Positions 15,329-22,696 of a DNA stretch of 24,786 bases are shown here, piece by piece. Origin of the DNA: a virus. Within the stretch, counting starts at the first letter, position 1, and every line of letters starts with the position of its first letter. The translations under genes and the position numbers were made by a program. The notes beneath the pieces were generated by a model, which made no database searches, was not told the origin of the DNA, and saw only the letters and a list, made by a program, of their open reading frames with translations. The stretch covers positions 1 to 24,786 of IMG/VR virus record IMGVR_UViG_3300034122_000073; one strand, written 5' to 3'.

Positions 15329-16111
15329 TTAGCTGCCAAACGCCTGCTGAAAAAGCTTTTCGACTTTGCGCCGATATTGTGGATCGGTCTTGTACTCTGG
15401 GCGACCTACCATCTCGTAGAGTTCGTCCTTGCTAGGCGCACCCTCAAGAGGAACGGATTCTACAGGAACCCGGCCTTCATAAGCCTCACGAAGTTTTGTC
15501 AAAGCGTTAAGACCTTTGGCTGTGCCGCCCCAGACCTTAAACTCTTCGAAGTCGTCCGCAGACCAAATACCCTTTTGCACCAGCCCTCTTGCCCACTGGG
15601 CATGGCCTTGGATGATGGCATCGGCTTTAGGACCCAGTAATGCCCGTTCCCGCTCGGCACTTTGCTGGGTCATCTCGGACTGAGCGCCCATGATCTCGCC
15701 AAACTGACTTGCCATTTCGTCAAATGCTTCTTGGCTTAGACCGTATTTTGAAGCCCAGCCCACATAAGCACTTGCCAAAGGATCATCGGAGATGTCTTCG
15801 CCCAGCACGGAAGTATCGTATTTACCGCCTTCAGGAGCCTTGTGCTTTCCTGCACGAAACTTTTTCTCCAGTTCCGAGTAGGATTTTGCCAGCCCTTCGA
15901 GGTCGGGTTCGTTCTTGTCTTTGACCCAGAACTTCTCGGGCCAATAGTCTGGCCGCTCTAGCGGATCGTCATCGATCTCAGCGGACAGGTTTTGGGATGT
16001 TGGTTGGTCAATATGTGGAACACTTACACCAGCCTCCGGGGTTGTCGCCTCGTCAGCGGAATCAATCGATTCACCAGCGAGAAGGCCACCAGTATCTGCT
16101 GTGTCTGTCAT
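15329..16111 (-). CDS. Capsid assembly scaffolding protein
   Basis: A 260-aa acidic protein from ATG at 16111, overlapping the previous stop as ATGA. The first about 50 residues are disordered and acidic. Then come RPDYWPEKFWVKDKNEPDLE, LAKSYSELEKKFRAGKHKAP and EGGKYDTSVLGED. The pattern (R)P-(D/E)-x-(L/W)P-x-K-F-W followed by L-A-x-S-Y-x-E-L-E-K-(K/R) is typical of podophage scaffolding proteins (T7 gp9-like). A helical centre and a short basic C-terminal helix (QYRRKVEKLFQQAFGS), expected to bind capsid protein, complete it. Order between portal and capsid agrees. It guides capsid assembly and leaves before packaging. Confidence 0.92.
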   Translation of the reverse strand: MTDTADTGGLLAGESIDSADEATTPEAGVSVPHIDQPTSQNLSAEIDDDPLERPDYWPEKFWVKDKNEPDLEGLAKSYSELEKKFRAGKHKAPEGGKYDTSVLGEDISDDPLASAYVGWASKYGLSQEAFDEMASQFGEIMGAQSEMTQQSAERERALLGPKADAIIQGHAQWARGLVQKGIWSADDFEEFKVWGGTAKGLNALTKLREAYEGRVPVESVPLEGAPSKDELYEMVGRPEYKTDPQYRRKVEKLFQQAFGS

Positions 16112-16368
16112 TGCAGGGCTCTCCTTATTCGAGCTTCAAGATCGCGGATAACGGCGTTCTGGCCTTCGCGCCAGTAGCCATAACTGTTATCCGCACCGGG
16201 TTGCCACGATGGATTCTCAAGGTAAGCCCCTCGCATCCATTGCAGCAATTTTTTACCGTCCTCAGTGCCAAACACGCGCTGCACTAAGCGGTCTAGTTCT
16301 TCTCTTTTTGATATAACTTCAGCCGCATCGACTGTAGGAATTGCTTCTAAATCATCCCACCCAGCCAT
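16108..16368 (-). CDS. Bbp19-like small phage protein
   Basis: An 86-aa protein from ATG at 16368 with GGGAGAG as SD, nine bases after the preceding stop. Residues about 25-85 (LDRLVQRVFGTEDGKKLLQW, then YGYWREGQNAVIRDLEARIR) match the plan of Bbp19-type proteins of BPP-1-like phages: V-F-x-T-x-x-G-x-x-x-L, an aromatic middle, then an E-G-x-x-x-V-x-x-I/L helix. Such genes sit between portal and scaffold genes. The function is unknown; a minor head or assembly role is inferred from position. Confidence 0.75.
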   Translation of the reverse strand: MAGWDDLEAIPTVDAAEVISKREELDRLVQRVFGTEDGKKLLQWMRGAYLENPSWQPGADNSYGYWREGQNAVIRDLEARIRRALQ

Positions 16369-16376
16369 AACTCTCC

Positions 16377-16703
16377 CTATTTTGTTGGCAAACTAAACTT
16401 CTCCGTGGAATCAGCAAAGGGAGATTTGTTCTGTTTGACTCTCCCTGCCGCATAATCAACCGCCTTGTCGATGATCGATGGCGGTATGTTCTTCATAAAG
16501 TCAGGTGAATCAACATTGCTTTTACGCAAGTAATCCAACTCTTGTTTGGTTAGTGTTGGGACGATCAACGGGATCAGCGTTTCCTTGCCGTTTAAGCCTA
16601 CGCCAATGCTAACCTCGGTCATCACATTGCCGTCTGGGCGTGGGATTTCACCAAAGAATCCTTTGCCCTTTGGGCTACCGTCTGGTCGCTTGCCGTAGTC
16701 CAT
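16377..16703 (-). CDS. Conserved small phage protein (RPDG motif), unknown function
   Basis: A 108-aa protein from ATG at 16703, overlapping the portal stop as TAATG. It opens with MDYGKRPDGSPKGKGFFGEI and then PRPDGNVMTEVSIGVGLNGK, followed by ETLIPLIVPTLTKQELDYL. The duplicated RPDG and the I-P-x-I/L-V-P-T-L-T strand are conserved in a family I know from many podophages and siphophages, free-standing or fused to larger virion proteins. The rest is a helical tail with many Lys residues. Its function has not been established as far as I know. Confidence 0.75.
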   Translation of the reverse strand: MDYGKRPDGSPKGKGFFGEIPRPDGNVMTEVSIGVGLNGKETLIPLIVPTLTKQELDYLRKSNVDSPDFMKNIPPSIIDKAVDYAAGRVKQNKSPFADSTEKFSLPTK

Positions 16704-18292
16704 TACATCACCCCCTCTTCCATTTCACCTGACGCTTGCTCTACTACTTGCGTTGCACCGGCTGGCACCATACCTTGCTGTTCAGCCATTGCTGCGGCGA
16801 TCTGTGCCTGCTGCGCCATTGCCTGCTGACGTTCAATCGAACTCATCCGCAGTGTGGCAGGTACACCTAGCTTGTCACCGATGTAATCGACTGTCTCACC
16901 GTTGTTCAATGCCATCTGGCCTTCAGGACCAAACGCTTCGGCAAGCTGCTTGAACTGCATAATGTTGCTGATCTCTTCCATGTTCTGTGCCATTGCCAGC
17001 GGAGCTACTGGCGACACCTTGACCTGCATACCGTTGACCTTTAACGGCATTACGATCAAACCTTTTTCATCCATCACCTCAAGGATTTTGGATACCAAAG
17101 GAATCATGGTTTCGTTAATCAAGCGTCCGAAGGCAGAGCCAAGGTTTTGCGACAGCTCTTTCATGCGCTCAACGACTTCGGTGGCCGACCGTGCCGACAT
17201 ATTGTCTGGTGGCAACGACTCATCTAGCAGGGTACGCTTGATGCTTTGACGCAGATCATTGATAACGATCTGGCTAACATTGAAATCCCCAGCACGGGGC
17301 AATGCTTTGAGAGACTCGCCTTGCGGACCACCGTTTCTCGCCACAGGTATAACCGCACCGGGGATAATTTTCACTGTCTGCGGATTCAACACGCCATCAT
17401 CTGCTGCTGTGTACACACCACTGATTGCTAGCGATGCGTTCTTTAGCAGGAGTTCCAGTGTTTTGTTCAGTGTCTTGATGTCAGGCAGCGCGGTAATCGC
17501 AGGACCACGACCATAGATTTCACCAGCTACCTTCATGTAACGGCTAACGACCCACGGGCTACGCTTTAGCAGACGCTCATAAATCTTCTGCTTTGATTGC
17601 TCATGGATCACGCAGTAGTGGTATTCGCCACGGCGATAGTCGTAGATGGTAGCTTCAACAAAGTCGAAATCATCAGTCGGCTTGTCTTGAATCATCCGGG
17701 CAAGGTCACCTGTAACTTTAGCGCCCTTCCATTGCTGGAAGACTGCCTCGCCTTTGATACGCATCATGCGGTAAACATTGTCTACCTGACCGTTCGCACC
17801 TTCCTCGTAGCTCACCAAGAACTGTGGCACAGGGGTAAAGTTGATCGGATTGTCATCATCGCCCGGCTGCACCATCATGACAGCGGTACCGATGGACAGG
17901 TCCAGCAAGAACTCGCCAATGACCATATCGAAGTTCGACTGCTTTAGGGCAGCGAACATCTTCTCTGTGTACTGGTCGAGTGCAACCTGCGCTTCGTAGC
18001 GACGATCATCTGGAATATCAGGACCCGGCTCTAGGCGGCACCACTTGCGCTGTGGCGGGAAGACACCAGACTGCATCCGGTTCGCAAACCGTTGGATGGA
18101 GTTGATTGCGGTCGAGTCAAACACCCGTGCCATCTTTTTTTGGCCGGGGCTTTTGCCCTCGTATTCCCCACCGTAGAGGTTACGCTGGGGTAAGCAGAAT
18201 TCGTAAGCGTCTTCGTACAAATCGCGGAACAATTCTTTCTTTGCCCGTGCGGTCTTGTGACGCTTGATGATCTCTTCAACTGAGTAAGCCAT
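16703..18292 (-). CDS. Portal protein (head-to-tail connector, T7 gp8-like)
   Basis: A 529-aa protein from ATG at 18292 (TAATG overlap with the upstream gene). The N-terminus IIKRHKTARAKKELFRDLYE followed by DAYEFCLPQRNLY and ARVFDSTAINSIQRFANRMQ is diagnostic for the podophage head-to-tail connector family (Head_tail_con type). Further family marks include FPPQRKWCRLEPGP, YGRGPAITALPDIKTLNKT and SATEVVERMKELSQNLG in the long-helix part. The C-terminus is Gln/Ala-rich. T7 gp8 has 536 aa, so length is normal. Twelve copies form the ring at the capsid vertex through which DNA enters and leaves and to which gp11-like protein attaches. Confidence 0.95.
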   Translation of the reverse strand: MAYSVEEIIKRHKTARAKKELFRDLYEDAYEFCLPQRNLYGGEYEGKSPGQKKMARVFDSTAINSIQRFANRMQSGVFPPQRKWCRLEPGPDIPDDRRYEAQVALDQYTEKMFAALKQSNFDMVIGEFLLDLSIGTAVMMVQPGDDDNPINFTPVPQFLVSYEEGANGQVDNVYRMMRIKGEAVFQQWKGAKVTGDLARMIQDKPTDDFDFVEATIYDYRRGEYHYCVIHEQSKQKIYERLLKRSPWVVSRYMKVAGEIYGRGPAITALPDIKTLNKTLELLLKNASLAISGVYTAADDGVLNPQTVKIIPGAVIPVARNGGPQGESLKALPRAGDFNVSQIVINDLRQSIKRTLLDESLPPDNMSARSATEVVERMKELSQNLGSAFGRLINETMIPLVSKILEVMDEKGLIVMPLKVNGMQVKVSPVAPLAMAQNMEEISNIMQFKQLAEAFGPEGQMALNNGETVDYIGDKLGVPATLRMSSIERQQAMAQQAQIAAAMAEQQGMVPAGATQVVEQASGEMEEGVM

Positions 18293-18612
18293 TATTTTTT
18301 ACTCGCTTCGTATCGTTTCAATAAAGCCCTGCCTTTTGCTGCCAGTTTTGCTGCGGCAGAACGGTCGCTTGGCACTGGTTCGCCCCATGCTTTTGCTGAC
18401 AACGCCAATCTAGTTGGCTCTCCGCTGGGCTTCTTCATCGGGCCAGACGGATTGGTAAAGAATCTCGTCAAGAACGACCCCTTACGCCGCATCTTTTCTG
18501 GCGTATCGGCTGCGCCTTTGACACCCGGCTTTAGGTTTGCGCCTTCTTTACGCTTGAAGTGCGCTCGGCCTGCGGCTGTCAAACCACCTTCAGGGTCCTT
18601 CAGCTTACTCAT
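18292..18612 (-). CDS. DUF6321-type phage protein
   Basis: A 106-aa basic protein from ATG at 18612 (ATGA overlap). The sequence GGLTAAGRAHFKRKEGANLK followed by PGVKGAADTPEKMRRKGSFL, TRFFTNPSGPM, PTRLALSAKAWGEPVP and AKGRALLKRYEASKK matches, from memory, the DUF6321 family: small phage proteins usually encoded just before the portal gene. The repeated K/R and the conserved A-W-G-E-P-V-P suggest binding to DNA or to an acidic partner. The role is unknown. Confidence 0.85.
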   Translation of the reverse strand: MSKLKDPEGGLTAAGRAHFKRKEGANLKPGVKGAADTPEKMRRKGSFLTRFFTNPSGPMKKPSGEPTRLALSAKAWGEPVPSDRSAAAKLAAKGRALLKRYEASKK

Positions 18613-18965
18613 GTCGTCCCGTCAGTCCTTAAGATCACCCAGCAATCAATATCCGTGCTTCCATTACCAGAAGTAATCGATGGCTTAATAAACCGTGGCT
18701 CTGTTAGCAAAGTTTCTATCGAGTCAGCCGTCAGGATCATTGATCCAACGTCATGTTTCTTAGTAACAGCAAAGTTTGTACCGCTGTTCGAGCCGAGGAT
18801 ATTGAGGTTTGCGCTACCAGAAAAGCTACCGAAGCCATGAATTGTGATGTGGTGGAATTCATCGACCTGAAGCGCGGCACCATCGTCGTTTTGCAGAAGA
18901 CCTTCCCACTTGTAAATCCTTGCGTGTCTATCGCCAGACACGAACTGCAATGCTCTAGTCGCCAT
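18609..18965 (-). CDS. Beta-rich small structural-type protein
   Basis: A 118-aa protein from ATG at 18965; the ATG lies inside the end of the upstream 58-aa gene (11-nt overlap). It begins MATRALQFVSGDRHARIYKW and continues with alternating strands: FHHITIHGFGSFSGSANLNI, then GSMILTADSIETLLTEPRFI and KPSITSGNGSTDIDCWVILR. The plan (G-S-F-(S/G)-G-x-x-x-x-x, a T-x-D-x-x-x-x-x-L-x-x-P-R-F-I-(K/R)-P strand, then G-x-G-S-T-x-I-x-x-W) resembles beta-sandwich decoration or tip domains in phage structural proteins. No specific function can be assigned. Confidence 0.7.
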   Translation of the reverse strand: MATRALQFVSGDRHARIYKWEGLLQNDDGAALQVDEFHHITIHGFGSFSGSANLNILGSNSGTNFAVTKKHDVGSMILTADSIETLLTEPRFIKPSITSGNGSTDIDCWVILRTDGTT

Positions 18966-19131
18966 TTTCTTCTTCCTCGTCTACTTTCGCAGCCCGCATC
19001 ATGTCTTCTTTGTTGGGCTTCTTCCTGCCGTTTTCTTTGGCAATAATCTGCGCCACTTTCTTTTGCAGGGCTGACGGTTTCTTCATCTCTTCTTCGTCGT
19101 CATCGCCCATTTCAAGTTCAATCTTTAGCAT
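18955..19131 (-). CDS. 58-aa acidic/basic small protein, paralogue of the neighbouring 51-aa gene
   Basis: ATG at 19131, one base after the upstream stop, with GGGAAATAAG as possible SD; stop at 18955. The protein starts MLKIELEMGDDDEEEMKKPS. Its core ALQKKVAQIIAKENGRKKPN then KEDMMRAAK aligns with the neighbour core PMQKKAAQMMAKKAGRPYPN then LVDNMRAAK. It adds acidic stretches at both ends (DDDEEE and DEEEENGD). The overlap into the next gene and the clear paralogy support it as real. Function unknown. Confidence 0.8.
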   Translation of the reverse strand: MLKIELEMGDDDEEEMKKPSALQKKVAQIIAKENGRKKPNKEDMMRAAKVDEEEENGD

Positions 19132-19132
19132 C

Positions 19133-19288
19133 TTATTTCCCTTTAGCGGCTCTCATGTTGTCCACGAGATTTGGGTACGGACGGCCAGCTTTCTTTGCCA
19201 TCATCTGTGCTGCCTTCTTCTGCATAGGAGAAAGCTTCTTTGGTTCGCCCAAGTCTTTAGGGCGTGGTTTATCCCAGACTTCTTTCAT
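19133..19288 (-). CDS. 51-aa small phage protein with a GRPYPNLVDNMRAAK motif
   Basis: ATG at 19288 overlaps the upstream TGA as TGATG; the stop is at 19133. It is MKEVWDKPRPKDLGEPKKLS followed by PMQKKAAQMMAKKAGRPYPN and LVDNMRAAKGK. The G-R-P-Y-P-N-L-V-D-N-x-x-A-A motif occurs in many tiny, Lys-rich phage and bacterial proteins of unknown function. With the 58-aa neighbour it forms a tandem duplicated pair (about 16 identical residues over a 31-residue core by eye). Confidence 0.8.
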   Translation of the reverse strand: MKEVWDKPRPKDLGEPKKLSPMQKKAAQMMAKKAGRPYPNLVDNMRAAKGK

Positions 19289-19446
19289 CACTTGCCTTTC
19301 TGCTTGTATCCAGCTTCGGACATAGCAATCGCCACAGCCTGATCGCGTGACTTAACCTTTTGTCCGCTCGATGATTTCAGCTTGCCAGCTTTGTACTCGC
19401 GCATCACCTTCGTGACTTTGTTCTTCATCTTGTCGGACTTTTCCAT
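19288..19446 (-). CDS. DUF6496-type small basic protein
   Basis: ATG at 19446 overlaps the upstream stop as TAATG and the stop codon overlaps the next start as TGATG. The 52-aa product is MEKSDKMKNKVTKVMREYKA, then GKLKSSSGQKVKSRDQAVAI and AMSEAGYKQKGK. The V-M-x-E-(F/Y)-K-x-G-x-L-K-S-x-S-G-x-K-V-x-(S/N)-R-x-Q-A-(I/V)-A-I-A-(L/M)-S-E-A pattern is the DUF6496 family, small basic proteins frequent in phages and bacteria. Strong basicity suggests nucleic-acid or virion binding, but no function is proven. Confidence 0.9.
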   Translation of the reverse strand: MEKSDKMKNKVTKVMREYKAGKLKSSSGQKVKSRDQAVAIAMSEAGYKQKGK

Positions 19447-19733
19447 TACATTCCTCCGAGCGTTGTCATTTCACCGCCAAGGCCAGATTCCGCATTGACA
19501 CGCTCTTGTGATAGTAATGCGCGAGAACCGCGACGACGACGCAAAGCAATCGCACGTTCTTCTGGTGGCGCTACTCTAGCAGCAGCAGAACCAGCAGCTT
19601 GAGCGCCTGCTGGCTGTGGCGCTGCGGCCTGTGCTGACATAGCTGCTTCAGCAGGTGCAGCCTTTTTCTTACCGCTTAAAGCCTGACCTGCTTTTACAAA
19701 TACATTTCCAACGCCTTTTGCTACACCGCTCAT
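19446..19733 (-). CDS. 95-aa Ala-rich small protein with C-terminal RALLS-ER motif
   Basis: ATG at 19733 with AAGGAG as SD six bases upstream. The first 20 residues (MSGVAKGVGNVFVKAGQALS) are weakly amphipathic, followed by an Ala/Pro linker (AAAPQPAGAQAAGSAAARVA). The C-terminus ALRRRRGSRALLSQERVNAE ends SGLGGEMTTLGGM and matches the C-terminus of the next gene upstream (19744-19995). Short phage proteins with a basic run followed by a (S/T)-x-L-L-S-x-(E/G) tail are common near portal genes. The repeated tail suggests both bind the same virion partner. Function unknown. Confidence 0.8.
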   Translation of the reverse strand: MSGVAKGVGNVFVKAGQALSGKKKAAPAEAAMSAQAAAPQPAGAQAAGSAAARVAPPEERAIALRRRRGSRALLSQERVNAESGLGGEMTTLGGM

Positions 19734-19743
19734 GATTAGCTCC

Positions 19744-19995
19744 TTATTCCATTACAACCAATTGTGGTATACCCGCCTCTGCGTCCATGCGCTCGGCAGA
19801 CAGCAATGCGCGTTGACCGCCACGCCGTCTAGCTCTGGCTTGCGCTTGCATCCGCATCGCTTCTTCTGTTTTCAGTTCAGCAATATCGTCTTCTTGTTTT
19901 TTAATCCGTGCCGACTCGCGCTCATTAGCTTGGCGCTGTAGTTCCATTTGTGCGCGGACAGCCCGATCTGAGCCACCGCCAAATAATCCGCTCAT
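19744..19995 (-). CDS. 83-aa coiled-coil small protein with C-terminal RALLS-ER motif
   Basis: ATG at 19995 overlaps the upstream stop as ATGA. It begins MSGLFGGGSDRAVRAQMELQ, has a charged helix (RQANERESARIKKQEDDIAE) likely to form a coiled coil, then RARRRGGQRALLSAERMDAE and AGIPQLVVME. The MSG-x-F/(V)-G start followed by a Q/E/R-rich helix and a basic C-terminus is seen in small proteins between terminase and portal genes of podophages. It shares the R-R-R-G-x-R-A-L-L-S-x-E-R-x-x-A-E-x-G tail with its downstream neighbour. Function unknown; a head-associated role is inferred from place. Confidence 0.8.
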   Translation of the reverse strand: MSGLFGGGSDRAVRAQMELQRQANERESARIKKQEDDIAELKTEEAMRMQAQARARRRGGQRALLSAERMDAEAGIPQLVVME

Positions 19996-20483
19996 GTTTG
20001 CCTCACAATGCTCATCATGTAGAAATCAGCCTTATCGGTTCCATAGGCTTTTAAGATACCTTCTTGCTTAAATCCAATAGCATTCGCCCATTTAACCGCT
20101 GCTTCGTGGTCGCACCTTACTGTAATCTGTTGCCGGTGTAAACCGTAGGATATCGCGCATATATCCATAAATGCTCTGCCGCCACGGGTCATGAATATAG
20201 GATAGGCGCGTAGACGTTCATCTGGGATGAACCACATCTCGGCAACACCCGGCCAAAGTGGCACCATGCCGAACACGCCGACGGGTTGACCGTGGATCAT
20301 GACGGTTGTGGCCTCGCCCATGTTGGCTTGAGCCGTTACCAGTTGCTCACGAGAAACGCTATCCCCAATACAGAGGATGTCTTTGTTGTTAGTATTTATG
20401 TAACTAACATGGTCTGGGGCGTAGGGCATAAAAATCGCCCCATTGGGGCGACGGACTTGCTCGTTTAAGTCGAAGGCAATCAT
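19992..20483 (-). CDS. GNAT-fold acetyltransferase-like phage protein
   Basis: A 163-aa protein from ATG at 20483 (ATGA overlap with TerL). The middle GQPVGVFGMVPLWPGVAEMW (65-84) is a beta4-like GNAT strand pair followed by FIPDERL. The C-terminal part AAVKWANAIGFKQEGILKAY, then GTDKADFYMMSIVR, is the usual GNAT ending: an (A)-x-x-(W)-x-x-x-x-G-F-x-x-E-G-x-L strand pair. A clean Q/RxxGxG/A acetyl-CoA loop is not obvious, so it may be inactive. In podophages such genes next to terminase are often annotated as GNAT or as internal virion protein A (gp13-like), which shares this fold; a virion role is possible. Confidence 0.8.
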   Translation of the reverse strand: MIAFDLNEQVRRPNGAIFMPYAPDHVSYINTNNKDILCIGDSVSREQLVTAQANMGEATTVMIHGQPVGVFGMVPLWPGVAEMWFIPDERLRAYPIFMTRGGRAFMDICAISYGLHRQQITVRCDHEAAVKWANAIGFKQEGILKAYGTDKADFYMMSIVRQT

Positions 20484-22036
20484 GCGAAGACATCGAAGTC
20501 GCTGTTAGCGATGGTTTGTGCGGTGAAAGTTCCTGTAGGCAGGTGGGAATTCTTGGTCATTCTGCGGTGTTCGCCGCCACCTAGTAGCAAATACCCGAAT
20601 GCGTCGCCAACGTGGGAGTGTTCATTCTTGTTGGGTGCATCTCGGAAGCGTTCTTGCCCTGCGCCGACTGAGATTCGCTTGAAATGGTAGCCACCGGCTA
20701 GGGATTTCCTAAGAAGTTTGCAGGATTTGTCCACACGCAGGCCGGGTTTACCGCCGATTAGGCGTTGCATGGGTGCGGCTGCGGCTTCCCGACGTACTTT
20801 GAAGTCGTTACTGGGGGTAGGTTGGGCTCGTAAACCCAGTGTTCGCAGGTGATCGAAGGCAGTGACTTCGTAGATAGCGTCACGTTGCATACCGGCGGGG
20901 TCGCCCCACACTAATACTTGGGCTTTTGGGTATCTAGCGTTCAGTTCACCCAGTAATTGCTGGCCGAAACGCTCAAGGCCCATGTCGAAGGTAACGATTT
21001 CGTGCAGGATATTCCATGTACCTGCGCCTGTTTTCTGTCCGATGACGGCGGCTGGGGTCAAACCGAAGTCGAGGCCAACGTGGATGGGCAGGCTGGAGTC
21101 GTAATCCAAGTCGGATGACATCATGTTGTCGTCGTACTCAGGCCAGACGGGTCTGCCTTCCTGCACATAAGTGTATTTACCTTCGGCGTAGCAGCGAATC
21201 CAGTCTAGGTTTTTTCCAAGGAGCATTTGCTGGTAGTAGCCTGCTGGTAGATTGCCGATGTTTTCAGCTTTGCTATTCTTTTTCCACCACCTTCCTGCAC
21301 TATAGATGCAATCGTTAGCTTCAGGATTTTCTGGAAGTTCTGCAACATCTGCTTCTTCGACTCCACCGGGTTGTCTGAAGAACTCCCATTTAAACGCCCC
21401 ACTCATTTTCTCCTTTTCTGCCAGTCTGAACCACCAATGGTCGTCATCCATTGGGTTGGTATCCATGATGATGCCGTGCCAAGTTGCCCCACCATCACGC
21501 TTAGTCGGATATCGTCCGACTCGGTGTGTTAGTCCATCGATGACGGCTTTGGGTAGTTCCCGTGCCTCGTTGACCCATGCACCTGTCAACTCCAACGACA
21601 GCAGCTTTCTGACATCCTTTGGCTGATCCAGTGCAAGGAAGATGACTTCGCAGTCGATTCCAGCGGCACCTTCTCTCGCAGGCAGTCGGATGTGGTGGGT
21701 AATCGGTGGTGTCCATAGCAGTGGCCCGAAGGTATTTTCTGGGAACAGGTCGAGCCATGTCTTGATGGTCGTTGTTTTCAGCATCGGGTAGCTGTTTCGG
21801 ACAATCGCAAAGCGGCTGTACTTAATGCCGTCAATCGGAGAAGGCTTTTGCTGCACGGCCTTCATCATGATCTCAGCGCAGCAGGCGTATGACTTGCCGG
21901 AACCTACTGGCCCCATGACTCCACGAACGAATGCTTTGGATTGCAGGAACTTCCACACCATTGGGCTGGTGGAAAAGTCTAAGTTCAGCCCAGTTACGGG
22001 CATCTCTTTGGTACCTGCTTCTTTAGTTTTGCTCAC
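20480..22036 (-). CDS. terL: Terminase large subunit
   Basis: A 518-aa protein from ATG at 22036, overlapping the end of the small subunit by 14 nt. The ATPase domain has a Walker A at 42-49 (GPVGSGKS), a Walker B-type strand ending in an acidic residue (LTGAWVNEARE, 150-160) and a coupling-type segment (GIIMDTNPMDDDHWW, 188-202). The nuclease domain shows the three acidic positions expected for an RNase H-like fold: GLDFG (D323), WGDP (D379) and HVGDAFGY (D478). All key residues are present, so it should be active. It cuts concatemeric DNA and drives it into the procapsid through the portal. Confidence 0.96.
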   Translation of the reverse strand: MSKTKEAGTKEMPVTGLNLDFSTSPMVWKFLQSKAFVRGVMGPVGSGKSYACCAEIMMKAVQQKPSPIDGIKYSRFAIVRNSYPMLKTTTIKTWLDLFPENTFGPLLWTPPITHHIRLPAREGAAGIDCEVIFLALDQPKDVRKLLSLELTGAWVNEARELPKAVIDGLTHRVGRYPTKRDGGATWHGIIMDTNPMDDDHWWFRLAEKEKMSGAFKWEFFRQPGGVEEADVAELPENPEANDCIYSAGRWWKKNSKAENIGNLPAGYYQQMLLGKNLDWIRCYAEGKYTYVQEGRPVWPEYDDNMMSSDLDYDSSLPIHVGLDFGLTPAAVIGQKTGAGTWNILHEIVTFDMGLERFGQQLLGELNARYPKAQVLVWGDPAGMQRDAIYEVTAFDHLRTLGLRAQPTPSNDFKVRREAAAAPMQRLIGGKPGLRVDKSCKLLRKSLAGGYHFKRISVGAGQERFRDAPNKNEHSHVGDAFGYLLLGGGEHRRMTKNSHLPTGTFTAQTIANSDFDVFA

Positions 22037-22466
22037 GGACTTCCTCTGCGTCGATAATCTCAGGGGCTTTGACGTTAATGCCGATCACGCTCGGTTTATC
22101 GGAATCCTCGACCGTATCCAATAGGCCAGAGGCTTTGGCTAAGATGCGTAGCACACCCACTTTGTCGTACAGTTCGATGTCTAGTGTTCTGACGCACCCG
22201 CCTTCTTTGTCGTAGCGTTCGTTGACCTTGATGGACTTGATAGCTTGCAGGGCGTGTTCAGGGATGTCTTTGCTGGCTTTGACCTTAATGTTGCCGGTTT
22301 CATCCCACTCCATGATGTCGGTCAACTTGGTATTAGCGATGGTCAGCAGCGCATAGGCCACTGCTTCTCTGTTTTTAGCGATGGTGGTGGAGCCGCCTAA
22401 TCGTTCTTGGATTCTGCGAACGCCGCCCCAGTTCTTAATCGATGGTATTTGTTTGCTTACGCTCAT
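22023..22466 (-). CDS. terS: Terminase small subunit
   Basis: A 147-aa protein from ATG at 22466. Residues 8-30 (PSIKNWGGVRRIQERLGGST) are a short N-terminal helical part. Then come AYALLTIANTKLTDIMEWDE, ASKDIPEHALQAIKSIKVNE and ELYDKVGVLRILAKASGLLD, a pattern typical of phage small terminase proteins: a DNA-binding N-terminus, a central L-T-D-I-(M/L)-x-W/Y-D segment, and the K-x-x-A-L-x-x-L-x-K-x-x-G-L helix. Gene order before TerL confirms it. The start lacks a clear SD and lies inside the end of an 81-codon upstream frame, so translation may be coupled to that frame. Confidence 0.9.
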   Translation of the reverse strand: MSVSKQIPSIKNWGGVRRIQERLGGSTTIAKNREAVAYALLTIANTKLTDIMEWDETGNIKVKASKDIPEHALQAIKSIKVNERYDKEGGCVRTLDIELYDKVGVLRILAKASGLLDTVEDSDKPSVIGINVKAPEIIDAEEVREQN

Positions 22467-22680
22467 AGTCTTTTAGGGTGATCCTCGTCTTTCCGAGGTG
22501 TCCGTGTAGTCTCACCAGTATAGGGGCCGGTTCCACACTGCCGCTGTTAGCAGGGAAAAACAAACAAAAAAAACCTGCGCCACCTGCGGCTGGGCTAAAC
22601 CCCGCTAGTCGCAGGGCATACTCCAAAATATCGGGTGGGGTACTCACTGTAACCCTTGACGACCTACTAATGATCGACAC
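22435..22680 (-). CDS. Doubtful 81-aa ORF overlapping the terS start
   Basis: A frame from GTG at 22680, preceded by GGGGGAAAGCT (good SD spacing), to a stop at 22435, 32 nt inside terS. The product begins MSIISRSSRVTVSTPPDILE, contains AGGAGFFCLFFPANS encoded by the T-rich part of a terminator-like element, and ends ITLKDYERKQTNTID. I recognise no family. In its favour are the SD and the fact that terS lacks one and could be coupled to it. Against it are the terminator-like hairpin plus T8 inside the frame and the unusual composition. Confidence 0.3.
   Translation of the reverse strand: MSIISRSSRVTVSTPPDILEYALRLAGFSPAAGGAGFFCLFFPANSGSVEPAPILVRLHGHLGKTRITLKDYERKQTNTID
22566..22615 (-). terminator. 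Hairpin plus T8, candidate terminator of the early operon
   Basis: On the minus strand CCTGCG (22610-22615) and CGCAGG (22574-22579) bracket a GC-rich inner hairpin (GCGG...CCGC) and are followed at once by eight Ts, then GTTTGTTTTT. A second CGCAGG inside offers an alternative pairing. It would separate the replication-region genes from the terminase operon. The stem is interrupted, so efficiency is uncertain, and it overlaps the doubtful 81-codon frame. Confidence 0.55.
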
Positions 22681-22696
22681 AGCTTTCCCCCGTATT

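Noticed and set aside
15278-15640. Plus-strand frame of 120 codons over the terminator and scaffold gene
   Set aside because: It begins inside the terminator hairpin region and is antisense to the well-supported scaffold gene.
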